In this document: one piece after another, positions 1 to 8,025 of the stretch
Layout: each line of letters starts with the position of its first letter
How positions within the stretch are numbered: the stretch's first letter is position 1
From: Dissophora ornata
Taxonomy: Eukaryota > Mortierellomycota > Mortierellomycetes > Mortierellales > Mortierellaceae
Reading direction: 5' to 3'
DNA: 15,988 bases
Assembly (NCBI GenBank): GCA_025201705.1
Contig: MU617051.1
Coordinates: 9,328 to 25,315 of the forward strand
Translations under genes and position numbers: made by a program
Notes under the pieces: generated by a model
The model's input: the letters and a program-made list of their open reading frames with translations, nothing else
Database searches by the model: none
Told to the model about the DNA's origin: nothing

Positions 1-1
1 A

Positions 2-2965
2 GCGAACCAGGGACATGCCGATTCCCAGCACAATCTAGGCTTCATGTTCTCCAATGGCAAGGGAGTTCCCAAGGACTATTCCAAGGCCGTGGAGTGGTAC
101 CTAAATGCAGCGAACCAGAGACATGCCGATTCCCAGTACTACCTAGGCTCCATGTTCTCCGGTGGCAAGGGTGTTCAGCGAGACTTTTCCAAGGCAATTG
201 AGTGGTATCTAAAGGCAGCGAACCAGGGACATGCCGGTGCCAATCACAGCCTGGGCTTCATGTACGAGAAAGGCAACGGTGTTCCGCAAGATTATTCCAA
301 GGCCATGGAGTGGTATCTGAAGGCAGCGAACCAAGGGTACGCTAGTGCCCAGCACAGTCTTGGCATCATGTACGAGAATGGCAAGGGTGCTCCTCAGGAC
401 TATTCCATGGCCGTGGAGTGGTATCTAAAGGCAGCGAATAAGAGGAGTGTCAGTGCATACAACAGCCTAGGCTCCATGTTCTCCGATGGCAAGGGTGTTC
501 CCCGGGACTATTCTAAGGCCATGGAATGGTATCTAAAGGCAGCAAACCAGGGACACACTAATTCACAGTACAGTCTGGGCTATATGTATCACAATGGCAA
601 GGGTGTTCCACAGGACTATTTCAAAGCCACGGAGTGGTATCTAAAGGCAGCGAGCCGGGGACACAGTACTTCTCAGTACAGTCTAGGAGTAATATTCTAT
701 AATGGCAAGGGTGTCCCTCAGGAATGTTCCAATGCCATGGAGTGGCATCTGAAGGCCGAGGAACATAGACATGCCGATTCCCAGCACAACCTTGGATCCA
801 TGTTCTCCGATGCCAAGGGTGTTCCTCAGGACTATTCTAAGGCCATGGAATGGTATCAAAAGGCAGCGAACCAGGGACATGCTGTATCCCAGTATAATCT
901 GGGTTTCATGTATTACAATGGCATTGGTGTTCTTCAGGACTATTCCATAGCCATGGATTGGTTTTTGAAGGCCGCGAACCAGGGACAAGCCAGTGCAGAG
1001 CACAGGTTAGGCGTCATGTATGAGAATGGCGAGGGTGTTCCACAGGACTGTTCCAAAGCCATGGAGTGGTATTTAAAGTCTGCAGATAAGCAAAGTGCCG
1101 GTGCTCGTCACAGCCTAGGCATTATGTACGAGAAAGGCAGGGGTGTTCTGCAAGATTATTCAAAGGCTATGGAGTGGCATCTGCAGGCAGCAAACCAAGG
1201 GTACGCCAATTCACAGTACAGTCTGGGCTTCATGTTCTCTAATGGCAAGGGTGTTTCTCAGGACTATTCCGAGGCCTTAAAGTGGTATCTTAAGGCAGCG
1301 AATCAAGGACACATCAATTCCCAGAATATGCTGGGTGGCATGTATAACAATGGCAGAGGTGTTCTACAGAATCATTTCAATGCCATGGAGTGGTATTTGA
1401 AGGCCGGGAAACAGGGACATGCCGATTCCCAGCACAGCCTAGGCTTCATGTTCTCCAATGGCAAGGGTATTCCCCAGGACTATTCCAAGGCTATGGAATG
1501 GTATCTAAAGGCAGCAAACCAGGGACACGCCTTTTCTCAGTGTAGTCTGGGTTTCATGTATTACAATGGCGCTGGTGTTTGCAAGGACTATTCCATGGCC
1601 ATGGATTGGTTTTTGAAGGCAGCAAACCAAGGACAAGCCAGTGCCCAGCACAGGATAGGTGTTATTTATGACAATAGCGAGGGCGTTCCGCAGGATTATT
1701 CCAAAGCCATGGAGTGGTATTTAAAGTCTGCGAATAAGAGGAATGCCAGTGCCCAAAACAGCCTAGGCTTTATGTACGAGAAAGGCAAGGGTGTTCCGCA
1801 AGATTATTCCAAGGCCATGGAGTGGTATTTAAAAGCTGCGAACCAAGGGTACGCCAGTGCCCAGTACAGTTTGGGCTTCATGTTCTCCAATGGCAAGGGT
1901 GTTCCACAGGACTATTCCAAGGCCGGGGAGTGGTATCTTAAGGCAGCGAACCAGAGACTTGCCATTTCCCAATGCAGTCTGGGTTTCTTGTATTACAATG
2001 GCACTGGCGTTCCTCAGGACTATTCTATAGCCATGGGCTGGTTTCTAAAGGCAGCGAGTCAAGGACAAGTCAGTGCCCTGCACAGGTTAGGCGTCATTTA
2101 CGATTATGGCGAGGGTGTTTCACAGGACTATTCCAAAGCCATGGAGTGGTATTTGAAGTCTGCGAATAAGAGGAGTGCCAGTGCCCATTACAGCCTAGGC
2201 GTCATGTACGAGAAAGGCAAGGGTGTTCCGCAAGATTATTCGAAGGCCATAGAGTGGTATCTGAAGGCAGCGGACATGGGTAACGTCAATTCCCAGTACA
2301 GTCTGGGCTTGATGTTCTACAATGGCCACGGTGTTCTGCAGGACTATTCCAAGGCCATGGAGTGGTATATGAAGGCAGGGGCCCATGGACATTCCGATTC
2401 TCAGCATGACCTAGGTTTCATGTTCTACAATGGCAAGGGCGTTCCCCAGGACTATTCCAAGGCCATGGAGTGGTATCTGAAGGCAGCAAACCAGGCACAC
2501 AGTGATTCCCAGTGCAGTACGGGCTTCATATACGACAACGGCGATGGTGTTCCGCAGGACTATTCCAAGGCCATGGAGTGGTATCTGAAGGCAGCGAACC
2601 AGGGAAACGTCGATTCTCAGTACAACCTAGGTGTCATGTATTACCATGGCAAGGGTATTCCACAGGATTATTCCCTGGCTAATAAGTGGTATCTGAAGGC
2701 TGCAGTCCAGGGACATTCCAATTCCCAGCGGAACCTAGGCCTCATGTTCTCCAATGGCGAGGGTGTTGAGCGAGACTTTTCTAAGGCAATAGAGTGGTAT
2801 ATAAAGGCAGCAAACCAGGGAGACCCTGATTCCCAGTTTATGCTAGGCGGCATGTATGACAGAGGCATGGGTATTCCGCGGGATAATTCAAAGGCTAGAG
2901 ATTGGTGGAAGAGAGCAGCCGAGCAAGGACATTCTGACTCCCTGTTGGAACTGGGTATTATTTAA
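2..2965 (+). CDS. Sel1-repeat protein A (5' end outside the window)
   Basis: The frame is open from base 2 to the TAA at 2963-2965 and gives 987 visible residues; the true start lies upstream. Apart from 14 residues at the left edge, the protein is 27 tandem 36-residue Sel1 (TPR-like) repeats with the core M-Y/F-x-N-G-K-G-V-P-Q-D-Y-S-K-A-M-E-W-Y-L-K-A-A-N-Q-G-H-A, followed by SQ-x-x-LG. Every repeat is exactly 108 nt, starting at 44, 152, 260 and so on. The last repeat (2852-2962) differs: it has PRD, SKARDWWKRAAEQG and a LLELGII end, and looks like a C-terminal cap. Known of the family: each repeat forms a two-helix hairpin and the array builds a superhelical scaffold that binds proteins, as in Hrd3/SEL1L and Chs4-type proteins. 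The partner and cell location cannot be told here. No signal peptide or membrane segment is visible, but the N-terminus is missing. Gene B downstream is a shorter paralogue. The family is certain; the specific function is unknown. Confidence 0.93.
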   Translation, partial: ANQGHADSQHNLGFMFSNGKGVPKDYSKAVEWYLNAANQRHADSQYYLGSMFSGGKGVQRDFSKAIEWYLKAANQGHAGANHSLGFMYEKGNGVPQDYSKAMEWYLKAANQGYASAQHSLGIMYENGKGAPQDYSMAVEWYLKAANKRSVSAYNSLGSMFSDGKGVPRDYSKAMEWYLKAANQGHTNSQYSLGYMYHNGKGVPQDYFKATEWYLKAASRGHSTSQYSLGVIFYNGKGVPQECSNAMEWHLKAEEHRHADSQHNLGSMFSDAKGVPQDYSKAMEWYQKAANQGHAVSQYNLGFMYYNGIGVLQDYSIAMDWFLKAANQGQASAEHRLGVMYENGEGVPQDCSKAMEWYLKSADKQSAGARHSLGIMYEKGRGVLQDYSKAMEWHLQAANQGYANSQYSLGFMFSNGKGVSQDYSEALKWYLKAANQGHINSQNMLGGMYNNGRGVLQNHFNAMEWYLKAGKQGHADSQHSLGFMFSNGKGIPQDYSKAMEWYLKAANQGHAFSQCSLGFMYYNGAGVCKDYSMAMDWFLKAANQGQASAQHRIGVIYDNSEGVPQDYSKAMEWYLKSANKRNASAQNSLGFMYEKGKGVPQDYSKAMEWYLKAANQGYASAQYSLGFMFSNGKGVPQDYSKAGEWYLKAANQRLAISQCSLGFLYYNGTGVPQDYSIAMGWFLKAASQGQVSALHRLGVIYDYGEGVSQDYSKAMEWYLKSANKRSASAHYSLGVMYEKGKGVPQDYSKAIEWYLKAADMGNVNSQYSLGLMFYNGHGVLQDYSKAMEWYMKAGAHGHSDSQHDLGFMFYNGKGVPQDYSKAMEWYLKAANQAHSDSQCSTGFIYDNGDGVPQDYSKAMEWYLKAANQGNVDSQYNLGVMYYHGKGIPQDYSLANKWYLKAAVQGHSNSQRNLGLMFSNGEGVERDFSKAIEWYIKAANQGDPDSQFMLGGMYDRGMGIPRDNSKARDWWKRAAEQGHSDSLLELGII
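908..2419 (+). repeat. Higher-order tandem blocks of Sel1 repeats inside gene A
   Basis: Repeats 15-18 (1556-1987) and 19-22 (1988-2419) are successive copies of a 432-nt, four-repeat unit. Each begins with a YYNG...WFLKAA repeat, then IYD...KSANKR, then MYEKGKGV, then an MF repeat. The stretch before it (908-1555, repeats 9-14) carries the same order (YYNG/WFLKAA, KSADK, MYEKGRGV, MFSNG) with two further repeats (13-14) at its end. The order of these marker variants shows that multi-repeat segments were duplicated, not only single 36-mers. Confidence 0.8.
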
Positions 2966-3502
2966 CGTACAAGCCCCAGGCGCTGACTTAAGGTGATGTG
3001 GAGAATGTGAAATTGCAATACTACTGAAGCTAGTCAACTAGTCACAGTCGTAAAACATAAAATACTGCTGGACAAGCTGTGAAAGTGTTTTTTCATGCAA
3101 CCTACACGATAGCAGCTGAGTGTTCAGCACATATTTAATAACTCCCCTCTCTCTCCACTAAGAGACCATAGTCACAGTATGTTTAGTCTCTACTACCAGT
3201 ATGTAGCATGTTCGATATCTGTATGTCTGTTGATCTAGTGATCGCCGGCTCTTCTTCGTCGTTAGTTGGTTAGCGTTTGTCTTGTTATACTCCATCATTG
3301 ATATTAACACATATATGAAAACAGATATAGTGCGCGAGTGAATGGATTTCGTGTAGAATTCTCTTATTGTCTTTGCCTGGATAACCACTCTCCTCTTCAC
3401 ATAGCCCACAGATCCTTTAGTCTCTGTCTTTCACCCTCGCCTTGAGGCGCAATGTGTGAGGAATGTTTTTTATTTTTTCTATCACAAGCCCTGGGGTCAT
3501 GG
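2917..3502 (+). repeat. Copy 1 of the duplicated Sel1 C-terminus and 3' flank
   Basis: From the last codons of gene A (AAEQGHSDSLLELGII) through about 540 bp of non-coding DNA, this segment aligns with 6900-7516 behind gene B. Shared landmarks in order include GGCGCTGACTTAAGG, CACTAAGAGACCATAG, TGTTCGATATCTGTATGTCT, GTGAATGGATTTCGTGTAGA and GAGGAATGTTTTTTATTTTT. The similarity ends near CTGGGGTCATGG. It probably holds the 3' UTR and transcript end of gene A. The non-coding copy shows many substitutions and small indels, so the duplication is not very recent. Confidence 0.88.
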
Positions 3503-5250
3503 GGATTTTTGGTTGAGCTCCATCAAGTGGTACTTTTTTTTTCTTTGCGGGAACTACCCCACGTCCACTAAACCCAATATCACTCAAAGAACTCGCCGCC
3601 GTAATCCCCATGTTTTCTTTTTGATTTTTATGGTTTTCGATGTGTGTTTCAGAATACTACCAATGAATGCCTGTTGTTGATCTGATTTCTAATGGCCATG
3701 TTTGGAGTCAGGGCCACGTCGCGCTTGTAGGAAAGTAGGGACGGTGGTCAATTCCGTACAAGGATTGTTAAAAGAATATACACAAAGACCATCTCACAGT
3801 GGCCACCAGAGACAAAAATGATTTGATAAATAAGGGAAGACAGGTATGAAGAGTGGCGGAAGCTTATGGTAAGATACAGTAAGAAATACGCACCGAGAAA
3901 GTTGATAATGTGCCTGTTGGCAGAATATGCACCACATCCCTTCTGCCAATATTTTCATTCCACAGTACAATGAATGAGTTCGCAGCTTATGAAAAACAAA
4001 GCCTTTCTGTTTGTGCTGTTTCTGCATCGGAGACAGACGTGTGTTTGCAATGTTATACTTGCTAACGGCAAGAAAATTAGGGTGTTTCTTTCACGATCTT
4101 TCTTTCGTCCCATCCATGTCCCCGTTATTGCACCGAAACCCTGCACGCGAGGAAACGATGGACAAGCCAATAGAAGATATCAATGACGCGACCATCAGGA
4201 GCACTTCCTTGATGCTCCGCCTGCAATTTATTACGCAATTGCGTACTTTGCACTCTGTGCCAGAGCGCCAGATGATAAACAACACTCATGTAGCGTCTAG
4301 TGGAATGCGGTTTTCAGTAATTTCATTAGAAGCCATTGAGAATTTACAGGATGTCGTCTTCTTCCACCACTGGAACATGGAAACAAAATGGCGGAAACAC
4401 TAGGAGAAGAACACCAAACTCTATTCTTGGAATAGGCGAACCCAGGCTCCAGCATCAAGACGCAGCCACAGGTGGACTACATGATGTCAATGGCAGTATA
4501 GATCTGCAAACTGCAAGATATACATGTAGTGTTTTTTTCAGCACCTCATTCCTCTCGACCAATTTTTCGGCGTAATCAGTCTGAGCGACAATCAGTAGCT
4601 ACCCATCTTCGTCCGAAGATCCATCGGGACACAGCTTTCGCAAGTCTTAGAGTTAAATTCAGGGCAGCAGCCCAGAGCATCCACTTTGGTATATATGTCG
4701 CCACTCCAGAATCTGTGATATTGAGTTGCTGCCATGGAGTGCACACTTGTGGCATCTCAGACCAATCTGGTCATGTGCTGCTTTGGCACCATGGCACTTG
4801 TCGTGAACCCAGGCTTAATCAGGCAGAAGACCTTTTCCAAACAGAGCGAGGGGTATATGGAGTACAGAGAGTTAAGGTCAGGTTACCAAGGTTACTAGGC
4901 ACAGATCATGACTACATGTACTAGTCTAGCTTGTGCGGTAGGAGAGTGTCTCGATAAATTATAATTTTTACTGCGCCAGGAGCACAGTGCATGACAAGTG
5001 CCTTGGCAAGAGGCAGGTCGTAGTGCGCGACTCTTGCAAGCCAGCACGTCTTAAATAACCAAGAGGGCTTTCATGCATCGGAGATCCCTTGAACGCCTCG
5101 GATATCCTACACACACTCCTCCCTTCCCCCAATTCATATTCAGGTTTTGACAATCCTCTCTATTTTCTATATCATTGGCCACACCAAGTATAGTCCTAAT
5201 TAGCCAGACTTCATTACCACACCTCGCCCTCGTCAAATCACATGGGGGGA
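3503..5250. other. Intergenic stretch between Sel1 genes A and B, no gene recognised
   Basis: About 1.75 kb of AT-rich DNA with no coding region I can support. Open frames on both strands are short, have no recognisable motif and no clear splice partners. The best-looking one (4158-4403, plus strand, 81 codons plus stop) has ordinary amino-acid content but no recognisable family. The only sharp structure is a perfect 14-bp palindrome at 4232-4245 (TACGCAATTGCGTA). Confidence 0.6.
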
Positions 5251-5253
5251 GGC

Positions 5254-5368
5254 GACCATTGGGACATCTTTATAAACATGGGCAAATTTATGCGCATAAA
5301 TAATCTCATTCTTCTTCAGTTCCTCATCTCACCCTTACCCAGACGAACTCTCACATATACACCAAAAC
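5254..5368 (+). promoter_or_regulatory. Putative core promoter and leader of Sel1 gene B
   Basis: An inverted CCAAT box (ATTGG, 5258-5262) is followed closely by a TATA-like TTTATAAA (5269-5276), about 95 bases before the ATG at 5369. A pyrimidine-rich leader (5306-5340 and on) with few purines runs up to the start codon, which has A at -3 (AACATG). The order CCAAT, TATA, pyrimidine leader, ATG is usual for fungal genes. Transcription start was inferred only from these motifs. Confidence 0.45.
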
Positions 5369-6911
5369 ATGTCAAAGACTAGGTCCCAAGGATGTCCTCA
5401 GGCGTTCCGCCCAGTCCAAAAGGATAGCATGTTAATGGCATCTACTCCACTATTAGACACAGTCGTCATTCAACCTGCTTTGGACAAAACCACTGGAGAA
5501 TATCTTATTTTTTGGGACGACGTCTTACAGACTTTCAACAACGCCTTGTACATACGAAACGGAAGTACGCCTGTTCCCTTTCTTATGAACGAAAACAATC
5601 GAATGTAATCAAGCCGTGGTACTAAGCAACTTCCATTTGCACCAACAAGAAAACGTCGATGGATACGACGACTCATTGACTAACAATCCCAACAAATAAC
5701 TGAACTCTAGCCTTAATCCACCTCGAATCCCCTCCTATCCGGACGTTGTCCTGGATGTTGTACTTGACACTCCTGAGATCGGCTTAGGCGCCGAGTCTAT
5801 AGTGGTTGAAAGTCCATCACGCCTCTCACCGACATTGCCAATAATTCCTGGAAGTTCGCAATCTTCGCAGCTCACGGGATCTAACAGGAGTAGTACGTCC
5901 ACAGACACCAAAAAGCAGAACTTGAAAATTCCCAGCCATAAAAGCCCCGTTCCCCAGCACGACATAGGTGGCATGCACTGCAATAGTGATAGGGTACCTC
6001 TGGACGATTTCATGGCTATGAGGCGGCATCTAAAGTCAGCGCACCAGGGACACGCCAATTCCCAGTACAGCCTTGGTGTCATGTGCTACAATGGCAAGGG
6101 TGTTCCTCAGGACTACTCCAAGGCCATGAAATGGTATATAAAGGCAGCGAACCAGGGACACACCAATTCCCAGTACAGTCTGGGCTTCATGTTCTCCGAT
6201 GGCAAGGGTGTTCCGCAGGATTATTCCAAAGCCATGGAGTGGTATCTAAAGGCAGCGAACCGGGGACACACCAATTCCCAGTGCAGTCTGGGTTTCATGT
6301 TCTCCAATGGCAAGGGTGTTCCGCAGGACTATTCCAAGGCCATGGCGTGGTATCTGAAGGCAGCGAACCAGAAACACGCGAATTCCCAGTATAGTCTGGG
6401 CTTCATGTTCTACAATGGCAAGGGTGTTCCGCAGGACTATTCCAAGGCCATGGCGTGGTATTTAAAGGCAGGGAACCAGGGACACGCCAATTCCCAGTAC
6501 AATGTGGGCTCAATGTTCTCCAATGGCAAGGGTGTTCCGCAGGACTATTCCAAGGCCATGGTGTGGTATCTGAAGGCAGCAAACCAAGGACACGTAAACT
6601 CCCAGAATATGCTAGGTGGCATGTATAACAATGGCAGGGGTGTTCCGCAGGACTATTCCAAGGCCATGGAGTGGTATCTTAAGGCTGGGGAACAGGGGCA
6701 TGCTAATTCCCAGCATAACCTAGGCTTCATGTTCTACAATGGTAAGGGTGTTCCTCAGGACTATTCCAAGGCCATGGAGTGGTACCTGAAGGCAGCGAAC
6801 CAAGGACATGTCATTTCCCAGCACAACCTAGGCGTCATGTACGAAGAAGGCAAGGGTGTTCCGCGAGATCATTCAAAAGCCAGAGAGTGGAGGAAGAGGG
6901 CAGCCGAGTAA
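5369..6911 (+). CDS. Sel1-repeat protein B, two exons, C-terminus cut short by a stop
   Basis: Exons are 5369-5604 and 5711-6911 (478 residues). The intron 5605-5710 starts GTAATC, has a branch-like TGACTAAC with its A at 5683, and ends CTCTAG. Splicing replaces the exon-1 stop (ATG-TAA) with an Ile codon and joins NENNR-I-LNPPRIPSY in frame. Residues 1-110 are a non-repeat region (FWDDVLQTFNNALY, VPFLMNENN, YPDVVLDVVLD), then a Ser/Thr-rich linker runs to about 150. One decayed Sel1 repeat follows (from residue 167, nt 5973), then seven good 36-mers and a 24-residue final one. The visible part has no membrane segment, so a cytosolic scaffold role is the family default. Compared with gene A, the final repeat lacks QGHSDSLLELGII because CAA became TAA at 6909-6911; the lost codons are still open to the old TAA at 6948-6950. 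Gene A probably begins with a similar N-terminal region upstream of this window, but that cannot be seen. The partner is unknown. Confidence 0.9.
5605..5710 (+). other. Intron of Sel1 gene B
   Basis: 106 nt, GTAATC donor, CTAAC branch motif 27 nt before the acceptor CTCTAG, phase 2. Without it, exon 1 ends at TAA 5606-5608 and the downstream frame has stops up to 5699, so this splice is the simplest way to link the ATG to the repeat array. Confidence 0.82.
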
Positions 6912-6947
6912 GGACATTCCGACTCCCTGTTGGAACTGGGTATTATC
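5973..6947 (+). repeat. Tandem 108-nt Sel1 repeat array of gene B
   Basis: Nine units begin at 5973, 6081, 6189, 6297, 6405, 6513, 6621, 6729 and 6837. Units 2-8 are nearly the same at DNA level (AAGGGTGTTCCGCAGGACTA recurs almost unchanged), more uniform than in gene A. This suggests recent tandem duplication or gene conversion. Unit 1 (MHCNSDRVPLDDF) keeps the length but has lost the NGKGVPQDY core. Unit 9 is interrupted by the TAA at 6909. Confidence 0.88.
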
Positions 6948-7127
6948 TAACGTAGAATCTCTAGGCGCTGACTTAAGGCTATGTGGAGAATGTGAGATTG
7001 TAATACTACCGAAGTTAGTCAATTAGTCACAGTCGTGAAACATAAAGTACTGCTGTACAAGCTGTATAAGTGTTTTTGAATGCGACCTACCGGTAGCAAC
7101 TGAAAGTGTTCAGCGCATATTTAATAG

Positions 7128-7163
<36 letters not shown>

Positions 7164-7516
7164 CTAAGAGACCATAGCCACAGTATCTTTAGACTATACT
7201 ACCGGTATTGGCATGTTCGATATCTGTATGTCTGTTGATCTCGTGGTCGCCTGCCCTGCTTCATCGCTAGTTGGTTCGCGTTTGTCTTATTGTCCTCAAT
7301 CATTGATATTACATTTATGCAAACAGATATAGAGCGCGAGTGAATGGATTTCGTGTAGAATTCTATTTGTTCTTCTCATTGCCTTTGCCTGGATGATCAC
7401 TCCCCTCTTCACACAGTCCACAAATCCCTTACGTCTCTGTCATTCTCTCTCGCCTTGAGGCCAATGTGTGAGGAATGTTTTTTATTTTTTCTAACACAGA
7501 CCCTGGGGTCATGGAT
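6900..7516 (+). repeat. Copy 2 of the duplicated Sel1 C-terminus and 3' flank
   Basis: Counterpart of 2917-3502, including the former last 13 codons of the cap and about 565 bp of flank. The main length difference is a (CT)15 tract at 7131-7160, where copy 1 has only (CT)4. Similarity stops at GGGGTCATGG; the sequences then diverge into a poly(A) tract here and into unrelated DNA after copy 1. Confidence 0.88.
7131..7160. repeat. (CT)15 microsatellite
   Basis: Uninterrupted 30-bp CT dinucleotide tract in the 3' flank of gene B. The paralogous site after gene A (3147-3154) has four units, so this tract grew after the duplication or shrank in copy 1. Confidence 0.95.
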
Positions 7517-7522
7517 ATTGCT

Positions 7523-7572
7523 AAAAAAAAAAAAAAGCGGAAGCGGAAAGCAGAAAGCGGAAAGCGGCAAAC
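7523..7572. repeat. Poly(A) tract plus purine-rich heptamer-like repeats
   Basis: Fourteen A residues (7523-7536) are followed by degenerate units of the type GCGGAAA / GCAGAAA to about 7572. The tract sits exactly where the similarity between the two Sel1 3' flanks ends. Confidence 0.85.
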
Positions 7573-7716
7573 AGACCTTTCCATCGTACTCTCCTTCAGT
7601 CCACAGAGAATATAAGATGCCACAGGCTTTGTTTTTATACACATCAGCACTTTTCACCCCTCTCTCATAAAAAAAAAACCTCCACCCTCCGCGGTAACCG
7701 CGACCCAACTCTACTC

Positions 7717-8025
7717 ATGACCCCAACAGTCGATCATGAGATATCTATACGTTTTTTGGGACGAACAGATGAGTACCCCATTTCAATACCATCGAAGCGC
7801 ATTGTCGGATTCATTGCTGCCGCTTACGTTGAACCAGGCATCTCGGATGTGAAACGCGAACAGATTGCCAGATGCATCAGGAACCATATTCTGAGTGCGT
7901 ACGCGAATGGAGTGGAGGAAAACTCCGATGGATGGAGGTCGCTTCTTGCGCTTATGAATAGTCCTCTGAATGGGGTAGTCTTGGATGCCGTTGAATACAC
8001 AGAACAAATGCCGTTGAATATGTAA
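7717..8025 (+). CDS. Possible small hypothetical protein, 102 residues
   Basis: ATG at 7717, TAA at 8023-8025. The composition looks protein-like (SIPSKRIVGFIAAAYVEP, VKREQIARCIRNHILSAYA), with a likely helical middle. There is no recognisable domain, no signal peptide and no Cys pattern. The base at -3 is C, a weak start context. The DNA before it holds a CT-rich stretch and an A-run (7642-7680), but no clear TATA box. Downstream, AATATAAA near 8096 could serve transcript ending. It may be an intact small gene, an exon of a gene whose other parts have decayed, or chance. I do not recognise a function. Confidence 0.3.
   Translation: MTPTVDHEISIRFLGRTDEYPISIPSKRIVGFIAAAYVEPGISDVKREQIARCIRNHILSAYANGVEENSDGWRSLLALMNSPLNGVVLDAVEYTEQMPLNM

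Noticed and set aside
683..2868. Antisense and shifted open frames in the Sel1 array (683-1003, 1972-2169, 2195-2407, 2668-2868)
   Set aside because: They are shadows of the repetitive coding sequence; their own periodicity only mirrors the 108-nt unit.
44..2965. Regular 108-bp repeats that could be read as a CRISPR-like or satellite array
   Set aside because: The period is a multiple of three, the frame is open throughout, and each unit is a Sel1 repeat; it is coding DNA.
4011..4403. Plus-strand open frame of 130 codons (inner ATG at 4158)
   Set aside because: No recognisable domain, weak promoter context and no splice partner. It could be real but I cannot support it.
4659..4817. Minus-strand Cys/His-rich stretch (HDKCHG, RCHKCALHG) that resembles a zinc-binding fragment
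   Set aside because: It is bounded by stops, has no start codon or splice sites, and does not match a zinc-finger spacing that I know.
4529..4924. Plus-strand open frame of 131 codons
   Set aside because: Irregular composition without any motif; the opposite strand is equally open in parts, which suggests chance.
44..6911. Bacterial origin of the Sel1 genes, because such repeats are common in bacteria
   Set aside because: Gene B has a spliceosomal intron with branch point and eukaryotic leader, and the surrounding genes are fungal. Transfer is not supported by anything visible.
5802..6911. A start for gene B at the GTG at 5802
   Set aside because: The frame is open further upstream (VVLDVVLD) and joins by a good intron to the ATG at 5369; GTG is not a usual start in fungal nuclear genes.
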